The translations under genes were made by a program, and so were the position numbers. A stretch of 64,000 bases of DNA from Flavobacterium sedimenticola. Its GTDB lineage: Bacteria; Bacteroidota; Bacteroidia; Flavobacteriales; Flavobacteriaceae. Numbering within the stretch: position 1 is the stretch's first letter; the number at the start of each line of letters is the position of its first letter. Of this stretch, positions 1-8,621 are shown one piece after another. The DNA lies in the NCBI RefSeq assembly GCF_030053345.1, contig NZ_JASGBP010000001.1, forward strand, positions 620,001-684,000, given 5' to 3'. Below the pieces are notes generated by a model, which saw only the letters and a program-made list of their open reading frames with translations, was not told the DNA's origin and searched no databases.

Positions 1-1319
1 CCGATTTTTGTTTTTTCTCCAATCTTTGCCACGAAATTATCACTCATATCATTAACATTCGTGTTTTGTAACAGCTCATAAAGAGTTAAAAATGTGATGT
101 GATTTTTATACTTGTCTTTGAATGGAGTAAGACCAAATCTTACCATCATATCTCTTACGAATTGTGTTACTTGGAAGTCAATGAACGCTTGGTCAAATCC
201 TAAACTAAAACCAGTAATTAAATTCATTGATGTAGTTACTTCTCCGGATAAGGAAACATTACCGCTTGGATTTACAAATCCATTGAAAGGAAGAGTACTA
301 TCCATATAAACTACGGAAACAAATATTCTTTCTCCTGCATTAAGTAACAGATCAATATAATTACCGTTTGCAATATCAACATAGCTGGTCGAAACGATTT
401 GATTCAAAGTGTCTCGGACAATTATCTGAATTCTTGAAGAAGTGGATCCGTTGGATAAACTGAAAGTTTCAGCAGAGAATGAAAACCGATATAGTCCGGC
501 TACTTGTATTCCGGTTGTAAAGTTATAGTAGGCTGGATTAAACGATGATACGCTTGGAAATATGTTAGCATATGTAACACTGCCCAAAAAGACACCACCG
601 CCAACTGGATACTGAACCTCATATGATGTAAGCTGACTATTTTGCGTTGTTACTTCTTCGGTAACCGGTGTTTCTGTTGACACTGGTTTTGGATATGATA
701 GCCACGCATTTTTAAACTTCTCGTGTTGGAATATAGTACCTGAATAGGTCCAGCCTATGTAATTAAAAATTTTATCCCACAAATACGGAATACTTGCCGA
801 GGGTACTTGAAAATCAATATTTATATTTCCTGAAGCGGTATTATTTCCATTGTAATCAGCAAGAATGTAACGGTATGGTAAAGTCGTGTCTGTCCATGTT
901 CCAACAACATTGGCAAGGTTTTTTTCATGGTTTAACTCAGGAACTCCAATCTGTGTTATAGTTGTATTTTCAATCTCTTTATAAAAATCGATTACACCAT
1001 CGTATATGTTAAAGATATAGTCCTTTTCGTTACTGTCAACCAAAACTGCCCATCCTTTATAGATAAGATGTTCGCCGGTGTCGGCATCAATGACATCGCA
1101 CTCCAGTTGTCTGTAAGGAGCGTTTGATTGATTTCCAACTAAAGAAACGCCCTCGATGTTTCTAACATTATTGGCCGTCTTTTGAATCTTAACGCTAGGC
1201 ATTACGTTAGAGTTTCTATTGGACAAATTAGCAATGTCATTCACTTGCTTAACCTGGGGAAAAACAGTGTTTTCGTAAAGCTCCATGCGTTGCCTATTTA
1301 TGTAGCAGATGTAACTCAT
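1..1319 (-). CDS. Phage tail or baseplate-like structural protein, cut by window edge
   Basis: This reading frame stays open from the ATG at 1319 to position 1, so at least 439 residues are present and the C-terminus is missing. The start overlaps the stop of the preceding gene by 4 nt, as in a translationally coupled phage operon. The visible protein is rich in Thr, Asn, Tyr and Val with few charged runs, which suggests a beta-rich virion component. No signal peptide or membrane segment is seen. I do not recognise the family. The structural role is inferred from position downstream of the terminase and tail-completion-like genes. Confidence 0.75.
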   Translation of the reverse strand, partial: MSYICYINRQRMELYENTVFPQVKQVNDIANLSNRNSNVMPSVKIQKTANNVRNIEGVSLVGNQSNAPYRQLECDVIDADTGEHLIYKGWAVLVDSNEKDYIFNIYDGVIDFYKEIENTTITQIGVPELNHEKNLANVVGTWTDTTLPYRYILADYNGNNTASGNINIDFQVPSASIPYLWDKIFNYIGWTYSGTIFQHEKFKNAWLSYPKPVSTETPVTEEVTTQNSQLTSYEVQYPVGGGVFLGSVTYANIFPSVSSFNPAYYNFTTGIQVAGLYRFSFSAETFSLSNGSTSSRIQIIVRDTLNQIVSTSYVDIANGNYIDLLLNAGERIFVSVVYMDSTLPFNGFVNPSGNVSLSGEVTTSMNLITGFSLGFDQAFIDFQVTQFVRDMMVRFGLTPFKDKYKNHITFLTLYELLQNTNVNDMSDNFVAKIGEKTKI

Positions 1320-2470
1320 AGTTTTAGACCGTATCTGTTTGGAAGCTCGAATTCAAGCTCAATGTTGTAAAAATTAGTTTTTGGCTTTTTAAGTTGGAAA
1401 CTGTTTCCTTTAAGCGTTACCTCAATCCAATCGGACGGCTCTGCTTTTGAAAAGCGCTCTCCGGTGAAAAGCAATATTTTTGGACTTTCAATAATACCAT
1501 CAAGAATGGTTCTCTCTTCCTCATTTAATTTTTCGTAATAGCACTTAATTGAATCCGAAGCAGTTTTACCGGATTGTAAAGTCGGCGATACTGTTTCTGA
1601 AATGTTTTTGAAATCATTACCAAGCTCTGACTCATATCTTGTCGCCCGATTGCGATAGTGCTGTTCTGAGAAAAGCCAATAGTTCCATTTTCCGTATTTG
1701 TTCAGGAACTTAATGTATATGCCACAATCAGAGTCTTCCTTTCTCAAATTGATAATCGGGTCCTGAAGAACGGTATCATGTTCAATTCTTAAAACATTCA
1801 GGCCATCCACTAACGGTAAAAAGTTCTCAATGGTTTCGTTTGTTCTTCCATCAGACAAGTACAAAGATGTTACTCTACCTTTGGCAGCAAATGTGTAGTC
1901 TTGCGCGTTGGTAGTATTTATCAGTTTGAAGTTGTCGTGATGGTAGTTTGTGTAAAATGAAAATTCAAAAGGATATCCATCCCAATACTTCAGATACGTA
2001 GTGTTATTGGTTCTATCTTTTACCGGAGACAGTATCATGTAATTGGCCGAAGCAATTAAAATTTCATTCTTCTTCCAAGACTCAAGCTGCTCAACACCCG
2101 ATAGGAATTTTAAGTCTCGGGACGCTGTTTCGAAAGAGGCATCATCAAAAATGATTTTGAATAAAACAGTATCGTTAAGATAGTGGCCATCGGTTGAATC
2201 ATAAGTGAAGCTGTCATCATTGGTTCCATCCAATGCCGGTACAATAGTGTCCGTAAAATTATTGGTATTGATTTCAGCCTTGATGTATTCCATAAGATTG
2301 AAATAGAAGTTTCCCGATGGCGATGGATAGATCACGGCATTAATGTTAAATCCGGTTACCTCGCATTTTATAGGCACTTGAGTGCTGTTTGATGAGAACT
2401 CAACAATATTGTTGTTGTAAGCCATCAGTAGCTTTATGGTTGAAATATCTTTTGAAAATGTTATAGCCAT
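1316..2470 (-). CDS. Probable phage structural protein (384 aa)
   Basis: A 384-residue protein without a recognised catalytic motif, rich in Asn, Thr, Phe and Tyr, which fits a beta-rich virion protein. I chose the ATG at 2470 rather than one at 2515. It starts MAITFS, and the longer frame would overlap a separate small coding frame (2461-2580) over most of its extra length. It overlaps that small gene by 10 nt and the next gene by 4 nt. A tail or baseplate role is inferred from context only. Confidence 0.75.
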   Translation of the reverse strand: MAITFSKDISTIKLLMAYNNNIVEFSSNSTQVPIKCEVTGFNINAVIYPSPSGNFYFNLMEYIKAEINTNNFTDTIVPALDGTNDDSFTYDSTDGHYLNDTVLFKIIFDDASFETASRDLKFLSGVEQLESWKKNEILIASANYMILSPVKDRTNNTTYLKYWDGYPFEFSFYTNYHHDNFKLINTTNAQDYTFAAKGRVTSLYLSDGRTNETIENFLPLVDGLNVLRIEHDTVLQDPIINLRKEDSDCGIYIKFLNKYGKWNYWLFSEQHYRNRATRYESELGNDFKNISETVSPTLQSGKTASDSIKCYYEKLNEEERTILDGIIESPKILLFTGERFSKAEPSDWIEVTLKGNSFQLKKPKTNFYNIELEFELPNRYGLKL

Positions 2471-2580
2471 TGGTAAAGTTTTATAAGGAAACAAATCAGG
2501 AAAAACAGCAACCAAGTGAAGACGAACTTCAGCGTGATTCTGTGAACGGTGTTATATCTTTTCGGGATTCTTCTTTTCAT
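2461..2580 (-). CDS. Small single-pass membrane protein (39 aa)
   Basis: A 39-codon frame begins with ATG one base after the stop of the preceding gene and ends inside the first codons of the next gene. Both junctions are of the kind that couples translation. The N-terminal third is strongly basic (Lys/Arg rich). Residues about 17-36 form one hydrophobic helix with many Phe and Leu, so a single-pass inner-membrane protein with a cytoplasmic N-terminus is predicted. It sits within the structural genes. A lysis-related or tail-associated role is possible but unproven. Confidence 0.55.
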   Translation of the reverse strand: MKRRIPKRYNTVHRITLKFVFTWLLFFLICFLIKLYQWL

Positions 2581-2581
2581 T

Positions 2582-3052
2582 TTATGCTGCTTTTAAAATT
2601 TCTATTACATCTGATTGTATTCTTCTTAAATAGATTACGCCAAGTTCCTCAATCATTTCATAAACGTCATTCGCCAAGAAGTCCTCAACCACGCTCGATA
2701 TCACTTCTCCAGCATTGAACTCATTCGGCACTTTGATTCCTTCCTTAGCAATCTTACGAGCCACTAAAAAGGCAAACTGCTTTTTATTCTCGCGGAACAC
2801 CGCCGGAAGTGTTGACTTAGTTTCAATCCATTCCTCAATGGCTTTTCTCGGAGGATACTTGCCCGGCTCTCTACCATGCTCCATGAACTGTGAATGAAAG
2901 GCTCCGTACATGATGAGCTTGTCTCCCTGAACGTCGGCTTCCAATTCTCTTTCGTACTTTCCGGAAGCTCTAAGTCCAAGCTGTTCATATTTTGCAATCA
3001 GCTTCAGCCTGAGTCTTTCTAAGTACTTGTGATATATTTCATCTTTGGTCAT
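2582..3052 (-). CDS. HK97 gp10-like neck/tail-completion protein
   Basis: A 156-residue mixed-charge protein. The central stretch around residues 50-70 (HSQFMEHGREPGKYPP) resembles the HK97 gp10 / virion morphogenesis family, whose members join head and tail or complete the tail. That call comes from pattern memory and is moderately confident. The gene overlaps its upstream neighbour by 4 nt and is followed after one base by a 39-codon membrane protein gene, so it lies in the continuous late operon below the terminase. Confidence 0.6.
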   Translation of the reverse strand: MTKDEIYHKYLERLRLKLIAKYEQLGLRASGKYERELEADVQGDKLIMYGAFHSQFMEHGREPGKYPPRKAIEEWIETKSTLPAVFRENKKQFAFLVARKIAKEGIKVPNEFNAGEVISSVVEDFLANDVYEMIEELGVIYLRRIQSDVIEILKAA

Positions 3053-3510
3053 GTGCTTTTGGTAATCGTAAACTGTACTTTAATTCCGTCAAGAGTGTTG
3101 TCGTATATGTTCTCAATTTCAATCATCTTCCACCGGGTTACTTTGAATCCATCACAGTCTGATATCAAATCACAAAAGCTTAAGGCCAATTCTTTCAAAT
3201 GCTTAATATGAGTTTCGAACTTGTAATCATAACTTGGGTCTGAAACTTTTGAAGAAGCCAAAATCAAAAGCTCTCCATCATATCTCATTGATTCAATCGC
3301 GGAATAACCATTAAGCTGCGGATCATCGTCAACCCAAAGCAATTTGAAGTACTTGTTTCTATCCACAAAAGGAAGGTTGTCGTCCTTGGCATGGTCGGCT
3401 AAGTTTTGCCAATGGTCTTTTCCGTATGCGTAATGAAACAAAGGCTCGGCCGGTTCCGGTTGGTTCATTCCATTAACGAGGCTTTTTATTTTTTCTTGCA
3501 ATAATATCAT
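3049..3510 (-). CDS. Phage late protein, possible neck or tail component (153 aa)
   Basis: A 153-residue soluble protein of unknown family. It contains a conserved-looking LLWVDDDPQ segment near residue 58 and a C-terminal beta-rich half. Its first 38 nt overlap the end of the upstream gene and its last 4 nt overlap the next start. Location between the terminase and a gp10-like gene suggests a head-tail connector or tail terminator role. Sequence alone does not show this. Confidence 0.6.
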   Translation of the reverse strand: MILLQEKIKSLVNGMNQPEPAEPLFHYAYGKDHWQNLADHAKDDNLPFVDRNKYFKLLWVDDDPQLNGYSAIESMRYDGELLILASSKVSDPSYDYKFETHIKHLKELALSFCDLISDCDGFKVTRWKMIEIENIYDNTLDGIKVQFTITKST

Positions 3511-4087
3511 TGTGATTTTTCTTTACATCATTTAATACTTTACTATGTGCCATATCCCTAAAAATAATCGAGTAGGGCAGTTTCAATAATTCATCGTGCT
3601 TCAACAAATCAGGCTCCATCGCCTTGAGCGAATTGTAATAGTCATACTCTTGCAGTTCTTCGGCTCCAGCTTCTATTTCTTCAGGTGTCAATTCAGAATG
3701 AAGTCTTTCTTCTTCTGCATTCCTCAACATTTCGAGCTGATCTGTTATGAATTTGAGCGCTGCAAAAACATTGAATATTTCCATCAGCATAAATTCTTTC
3801 TCGGTTATTCCGTAAACAATCCGGAAAGTCTCAAACAGATTCTCATCTTTGAATGACTTTCGTATCATAAGAATGTCCTGCCATGAAAAATTCCAAAAGT
3901 TTTCCTGCTTTGGCTTTAAATCTTTGCTTCTCAAGAATCGATACTTTCGGAGGATTGGATTTGGCTTAACATAGTTTTTAACTACATGCTCCACAAATTC
4001 CTTCTGTTCTTCAGAAAACCTTTCAAACTCAAACATTCTCGGTTTCGATAACAAAAGCTTTTCTACGCTGTTCTTGAACTTCCCCAT
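3473..4087 (-). CDS. Uncharacterised phage late protein (204 aa)
   Basis: A 204-residue, mostly helical and highly charged protein. It has an acidic Glu-rich stretch around residues 125-150 and a basic C-terminal tail. No membrane segment or known motif is seen. It overlaps the terminase large-subunit gene by 25 nt and the next gene by 38 nt. In many phages the portal gene would follow terL, but this protein is far too short for a portal. Its role is unknown. Confidence 0.6.
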   Translation of the reverse strand: MGKFKNSVEKLLLSKPRMFEFERFSEEQKEFVEHVVKNYVKPNPILRKYRFLRSKDLKPKQENFWNFSWQDILMIRKSFKDENLFETFRIVYGITEKEFMLMEIFNVFAALKFITDQLEMLRNAEEERLHSELTPEEIEAGAEELQEYDYYNSLKAMEPDLLKHDELLKLPYSIIFRDMAHSKVLNDVKKNHNDIIARKNKKPR

Positions 4088-5352
4088 GATTGATTGCCTC
4101 CTTTCTGGTCATAGTAAACAAAGTAACCGCCGGCTTCTGTCGGGTGGTCAAATCCACTTGTCTTGTCAGGCTCTCCGTTTTTGTACACTTGGTTTTCCAA
4201 AGCCTCCGTGTAATTTGGGCATTGGTCAGTATTAACGTAATACAATGTATTACCGTTGCTATCCAAAAAAGCCATGTTAACGGCGTTAACCCTGTCTTTT
4301 ACAAATGGATTCTTGGAAAGCTTTCTTACTACGAAATTTGCACCTTTCAATAAATCAATATCAGAACGGCCACTTGACTTTCGATTTTCTCCGGAGGCAT
4401 CCGGATAAACGATTACCTTGTGATTTGGAAACTTCTCTTTGATAAGCGCGATGATCTCCGCGGTATCGTAAGCATTTACAATTTCATCAACTGCAGATTT
4501 TATTCTGACTTTCTTTTTGATAATTGTTGCTTCGGTGGTTTTCCAATCAATCTCCTTCTCGTCAACCACATGAATGATAGCATTCATTTTGGTAACGTTA
4601 AAGTCCATTCCAATATGAAGAACGTCGTTTGGTTGAATTGTTCTGCTTGTATGATTTTGGGTGCGTTTGAATCGGTGGTAAACCGTTCCGCTTGTCAAAT
4701 TTACGAATTCTCCGTTAAGATACGCCTCGAGTTGTTGAGGGGTATAAGAATCAGAAAGCATTTCGATATAATCTTCGGGCAAATATGGGTTGTCCTTCGT
4801 TTTTGCCTTTATGATAACACGGTTTGCCTTTTTCTCTTTTACAAAGAAATTGTAAGCAAATTTGAAACCTTCCGGAGTTCCAACTACATCTACTTGATTC
4901 TTTTCTCCATCGGGCAGTCTCTTACGGTTACGCGCAATTATTTTTTTGAATGCGTTGGTCATGTTTTCCGTAGGGAGTAAATCAGTCTCATCCACCAAAG
5001 AATATCCAACTTCATAACCAACAATCCGGTCCGGATTCATAAGCGAGCGCATGATGATTCTTCCGTAAGGTGTATCGTAGTAATATTTTGCTTTATTAAG
5101 ATTGTACTTGATGCCAAATAGGTTGAAAAGTTCCTCAAACCTTTCGAAAGCTACATCTTCGATAAGTCCATAGGTAGGCATGTAATAGGCTACCGGAACG
5201 CCAGGGTATCTCATCTTCTTGCTGATGACTTTCAGAATACCGCCTTGAGTCTTTCCGGAACCATATCCACCAATCAGAGCGGTGTGTTTAGCTTCGCTCT
5301 CAATGAATTTTGCTTGGTGTACTAATACATTAACCGTTATCTCTGTTGCCAT
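4063..5352 (-). CDS. terL: Phage terminase large subunit
   Basis: This is the DNA-packaging motor. The ATPase domain has a Walker A motif (GGYGSGKTQ, residues about 27-35) and a Walker B-type motif (SLVDETD, about 117-123). The nuclease domain has acidic residues in GMDFNV (about 247), in PDASGE (about 318) and near the C-terminal SGFDH (about 400), as expected for an RNase H-fold endonuclease. At 429 aa it is normal length. It overlaps the small-subunit gene by 23 nt. The pair anchors the packaging module of the prophage. Confidence 0.93.
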   Translation of the reverse strand: MATEITVNVLVHQAKFIESEAKHTALIGGYGSGKTQGGILKVISKKMRYPGVPVAYYMPTYGLIEDVAFERFEELFNLFGIKYNLNKAKYYYDTPYGRIIMRSLMNPDRIVGYEVGYSLVDETDLLPTENMTNAFKKIIARNRKRLPDGEKNQVDVVGTPEGFKFAYNFFVKEKKANRVIIKAKTKDNPYLPEDYIEMLSDSYTPQQLEAYLNGEFVNLTSGTVYHRFKRTQNHTSRTIQPNDVLHIGMDFNVTKMNAIIHVVDEKEIDWKTTEATIIKKKVRIKSAVDEIVNAYDTAEIIALIKEKFPNHKVIVYPDASGENRKSSGRSDIDLLKGANFVVRKLSKNPFVKDRVNAVNMAFLDSNGNTLYYVNTDQCPNYTEALENQVYKNGEPDKTSGFDHPTEAGGYFVYYDQKGGNQSWGSSRTA

Positions 5353-5749
5353 ATACTACGTTGAATTTTACTGCAGCAACTTCAGGCAGTTCGAGTTTTA
5401 TTGTTTTGTCCGGCTCAAGGCCTTCGAGTAAGTCAATACGTTTTTCAACTTCTGCTATTGCTCTTATTCCTGCTGGTGTTCCTTTATACTCGTCTTTTAA
5501 AGATTTGATGAGTTGTTTATAACGAGCAATCTTCAGAGTTCTTTTCATGCTAACTTTAACACCTTCAATTTCCTTCCAATTCTCATAGGCATCTTTAACA
5601 TATCGCTGAGCTTGTCTGACGGTTAGACCCCAACGCTCGACAATATTTTTAACAATGAGGTGGTCTTGCACCCCTTCAATTATCCATCCCTGAACTATGA
5701 AGATTCGTTTCTCTTTTTCGATTTTGGTTGCTCGGTCTTGCTTACTCAT
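5330..5749 (-). CDS. terS: Phage terminase small subunit
   Basis: A 139-residue protein placed directly before terL. It has a helix-turn-helix-like N-terminal region (about residues 25-55, IVERWGLTVRQAQRYV), a charged helical middle suited to oligomerisation, and a short C-terminal tail. Small subunits recognise the packaging site and stimulate the large-subunit ATPase. The call rests on the HTH-like region plus gene order. The start overlaps the upstream 79-aa gene by 4 nt. Confidence 0.8.
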   Translation of the reverse strand: MSKQDRATKIEKEKRIFIVQGWIIEGVQDHLIVKNIVERWGLTVRQAQRYVKDAYENWKEIEGVKVSMKRTLKIARYKQLIKSLKDEYKGTPAGIRAIAEVEKRIDLLEGLEPDKTIKLELPEVAAVKFNVVYGNRDNG

Positions 5750-5985
5750 AAATCAGGATATAAGGCTTCAACGATTTCGATTAGGTCTTTCTGCTCTTGC
5801 ATTACTGCTCTTACTCTTGAGGCCTCTTCTTCACGCATCTTCTTAACCGATTCAGGTATGCTATCGGAGATATTGTCTTGAAGAGTGCCCAACAATTCAA
5901 CTTTATTGGCGAGTCGCTTCTGAAGAAGCTTCTTGAATGTTGCAACTGTTTCTGCCATGATTTCTAACTTCTGTTTATCGTCCAT
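5746..5985 (-). CDS. Small helical phage protein (79 aa)
   Basis: A 79-residue protein predicted to be almost wholly helical and possibly coiled coil, with alternating Lys/Glu and Leu/Val. It overlaps terS by 4 nt, which implies coupled expression with the packaging genes. I do not recognise a family. It could be a terminase accessory or DNA-binding factor, but nothing in the sequence proves that. Confidence 0.6.
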   Translation of the reverse strand: MDDKQKLEIMAETVATFKKLLQKRLANKVELLGTLQDNISDSIPESVKKMREEEASRVRAVMQEQKDLIEIVEALYPDL

Positions 5986-6012
5986 AACCTTGCTGTATTA
6001 GTTACAACAAAG

Positions 6013-6702
6013 TTATGACTCTTGATTTAACAATCCTTCTTTTTTCTCAATCTGAATCATTTCCTTAGATTTCCAAGACTGGGTAAACTCCTTATCCTTG
6101 AAAAGCTTTGAGAAGCCGGTAATATGCTTCAGCTTGAGTAGTTCTTCAGGCTCCATGCCAAGCTCATTACAAATGTCATGATCTGCCCAACCATTTTTGA
6201 GCATTTCATAAACCATGTGACTCATTCCGTTGATTGAGTGCTCACCTCTTGCACGATTGTGTCTAACGGTTGAAGCCATACGGTCGTTGATGTCTTTTTG
6301 AATTACAACGATCGGCAGCATACCGTGATTACGTTCGAGGATGTCGGCTTTTGATTTGCAAGTGAAGTAACGGTGAAAGCCATCGACAATGATATACTTG
6401 TCAATCTTTTCATCATAGATAGTAACCACCGGCTGAGTGTAGCCATCATGCTTGATTGAGGTGTACAACAATCCCATTTCTTTACCGGCCACGCTGTTCG
6501 GGTTGTAGTCGTTAGCCTGAACCTTTTCAATTGGTACCCAACGAACTCTGTCAATAGGCTGAGACTGTAATGGGCATAACTCGTGAAGAGCCTGTCTATA
6601 CTCTTCAATAATTTGAATATTTAAATCTTTATCATCCGTAAATTGATGTAAAGCGATATTCAAGACAGTATTGTCTATTTTAAATTTTAACTCTTTATCC
6701 AT
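6013..6702 (-). CDS. ParB/Srx-fold nuclease-domain protein, IbrB-like
   Basis: A 229-residue protein. A ParB N-terminal-like domain covers residues about 50-150, with a VPIEKVQANDYNPN entry strand, a VDGFHRY motif and a VRHNRARGEHS motif. The ParB motifs are well formed. A helical C-terminal region follows. Its gene overlaps the downstream end of the PP-loop gene by 8 nt. That pairing matches the IbrB-IbrA arrangement known from phage-derived loci in E. coli, where the two act together in transcriptional activation. The biochemical activity is not established. Confidence 0.8.
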   Translation of the reverse strand: MDKELKFKIDNTVLNIALHQFTDDKDLNIQIIEEYRQALHELCPLQSQPIDRVRWVPIEKVQANDYNPNSVAGKEMGLLYTSIKHDGYTQPVVTIYDEKIDKYIIVDGFHRYFTCKSKADILERNHGMLPIVVIQKDINDRMASTVRHNRARGEHSINGMSHMVYEMLKNGWADHDICNELGMEPEELLKLKHITGFSKLFKDKEFTQSWKSKEMIQIEKKEGLLNQES

Positions 6703-7840
6703 GGATATACTTGTTTTTCTTTTGTGGTAATACTCCTTTATTGTTCCAATGGCGCCATGCGTTTAACTCCGGATTGCGCTCCCAATTATTCAACTTGGTA
6801 AAGTGATAGTCATTCACAACAACCGTTGTAACCATCATCTTGTAAAGACTGTCCTTGTGATGAACAAGGTTTGCATACTTCTTCTCCAATGACTTGAACT
6901 TCTTGCCGTACTCCTTACGCTTGGTCTCATCAGTAACAAGGTTCTCAAGCAAGTAGTATGCATACTCTCTCCAGTTCTCAAATGCTTCCGGCAGATCATT
7001 CACGGCTGATATCGCTTCAGATTTCAAATGCTTGATTGTATTGATCCCGGTTAGCCTTCTCGATAGCTTCTCCCAAGTGGCCGGTTCTACTTCCTGAAGA
7101 TAAAGCAATGACTTGAGAGCTGTCTCATGATGCAAGTTCGAAACACGCATATTCTGAATCTTGATGCCGTGGCGATACTGATAGTTGTAAATCTCATTGT
7201 ATGGCCAAGCATTGTCATGTATTGCTTTCCATACATCAACATAAATCCAATCGTAAATAGGGTAGAAGGTATAGTGCTGCATCTTTCTGTTGAGAATCTT
7301 TCCCCAAGTGATGTGCTTATAGGTTTGAGCGGTAGTCAATGCCACGTATCTCGTTGGTGATTCCTCACAACGTACTCCGGCAAGATAACAAGCCTTTTGA
7401 TTTGGGAAGTAATGCTCAAGAACCTTGTTGAACATATCCGTGAAGCGGTCAGTTCCGAAAACATTCTCCTTGATTGAAATCGGGTCTTTGTCTCTCATCC
7501 ATTCCTTTCCCGGTTCCCAACAGTGTAACCAATCCTCTGTGTGACTTGTTGCATTGAATATTTTGAAATGTATCTGAAGCCACATTGGATTGACTTCGGG
7601 CATATACATAATCTCTTTCACGTAATCGGCCGTATGCTCAAACTCTGCTTCTTGGTCCAACCAAAGAACGTTGAGCGGTAATCGGTTTCTCTTTTTGGCT
7701 TCGGCCAATGCGAGGTTAAAAACGATTGTACTGTCTTTACCTCCGGAGATACCAACTACAACATTCTCGAACTCATCAAAGAGGTAAGACACTCTTTGTT
7801 GCGCTGCTTCATATACGTTTGTCTTTTGATAGATTTTCAT
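6695..7840 (-). CDS. PP-loop (PAPS reductase-like, DUF3440) protein, IbrA-like
   Basis: A 381-residue protein. The PP-loop ATP-binding motif SGGKDS lies at residues about 33-38, followed by the adenylating PAPS-reductase fold and a long C-terminal region of DUF3440 type. The family joins ATP pyrophosphatase chemistry with sulfur or adenylyl transfer. Phage members are linked to ParB-like partners (IbrA/IbrB) or to DNA phosphorothioation (DndC). No DndA, D or E gene is visible, so IbrA-like is preferred. It overlaps the methyltransferase gene by 4 nt and the ParB gene by 8 nt. Confidence 0.85.
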   Translation of the reverse strand: MKIYQKTNVYEAAQQRVSYLFDEFENVVVGISGGKDSTIVFNLALAEAKKRNRLPLNVLWLDQEAEFEHTADYVKEIMYMPEVNPMWLQIHFKIFNATSHTEDWLHCWEPGKEWMRDKDPISIKENVFGTDRFTDMFNKVLEHYFPNQKACYLAGVRCEESPTRYVALTTAQTYKHITWGKILNRKMQHYTFYPIYDWIYVDVWKAIHDNAWPYNEIYNYQYRHGIKIQNMRVSNLHHETALKSLLYLQEVEPATWEKLSRRLTGINTIKHLKSEAISAVNDLPEAFENWREYAYYLLENLVTDETKRKEYGKKFKSLEKKYANLVHHKDSLYKMMVTTVVVNDYHFTKLNNWERNPELNAWRHWNNKGVLPQKKNKYIHG

Positions 7841-8619
7841 AACTGAACGATGTAATAGTTATTGAACGCCTTTACTGATTCTTCCCCGAATATAACTTGA
7901 AGCTCTGCCATAGTTCTGTTCTTGTATGGAACAAACATGCTGAGTCTTTCGTGCGTAAAAGGGAAATAGTACTCTTTGTAGAACATAAGGAACATCTTTC
8001 CCTTTCCGTTCCACAAATCAAAGAATGCTTTAGGAGATTGAATGTATGATGCGCTGAACAGTGCAATAACATTATCATACTTTCGGCCACTCTTTGAAAG
8101 TATCTCGGCCTTGCAGATCATAACCTGATGTTTTCGATTTGGAAACTTCTCGATAAGCTTTTGCACCATTAGGGGAGAAGCATCTATTCCGGTATAATCT
8201 TCGATATCTTTAAGCTCAAGAAGCAATCCGGTACCACATCCAACATCGAGAACAGAACCTTCAAGTTGGCCAATCATTTCAGATAGCTTTGCATTCTCCA
8301 TTTTTGAATCCTCATCTTGAAATAGATTGTCGTAAGCGTTCGGGTTCACGTATTCGGATATACTGATGATATAGGCTCTGTGAATGATTGTGTGCTTGAA
8401 TCTTCCTGATGTTTCCACAACCCAATAGTAATAGTCTCCATCAACATAAGCCGGTATTGACTTATCGTTGATTCGCATCTTTATGCCATTGGTTTTGATA
8501 TGAGCAACAAACAAATCGAAACGAATTGAATGCGCAGCATTTTTATCAATGACATAATGACTTTCTGAAACCTCACTTTTGGTCCAAGTGTTCTCGGATA
8601 TGAATTGCTTAAAGTCCAT
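7837..8619 (-). CDS. Class I SAM-dependent methyltransferase
   Basis: A 260-residue protein. Its second half has the Rossmann-type SAM-binding fold: motif I LDVGCGTG at residues about 119-126 and an acidic post-I region (YTGIDASP). No DPPY or PC catalytic motif of DNA N6/N4 or C5 methyltransferases is seen, so a DNA-base target is not indicated. The N-terminal 100 residues are of unknown function. It sits inside a four-gene block with two ParB-like proteins and a PP-loop enzyme. The substrate is unknown. Confidence 0.85.
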   Translation of the reverse strand: MDFKQFISENTWTKSEVSESHYVIDKNAAHSIRFDLFVAHIKTNGIKMRINDKSIPAYVDGDYYYWVVETSGRFKHTIIHRAYIISISEYVNPNAYDNLFQDEDSKMENAKLSEMIGQLEGSVLDVGCGTGLLLELKDIEDYTGIDASPLMVQKLIEKFPNRKHQVMICKAEILSKSGRKYDNVIALFSASYIQSPKAFFDLWNGKGKMFLMFYKEYYFPFTHERLSMFVPYKNRTMAELQVIFGEESVKAFNNYYIVQL

Positions 8620-8621
8620 GG

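Noticed and set aside
2471-2515. An N-terminal extension of the 384-aa phage protein from ATG 2515
   Set aside because: It would be read over the 39-codon membrane gene, and the internal ATG at 2470 has a coupled junction and a family-like MAIT start.
4420-4980. Plus-strand frame of 186 codons opposite terL
   Set aside because: It is antisense to a clear terminase gene, has no family signal and is rich in Cys/Phe as expected for a shadow frame.
6695-7840. A Dnd-type DNA phosphorothioation system
   Set aside because: Only a DndC-like PP-loop protein is present; no cysteine desulfurase, DndB, DndD or DndE gene lies nearby, and the ParB partner fits IbrB better.
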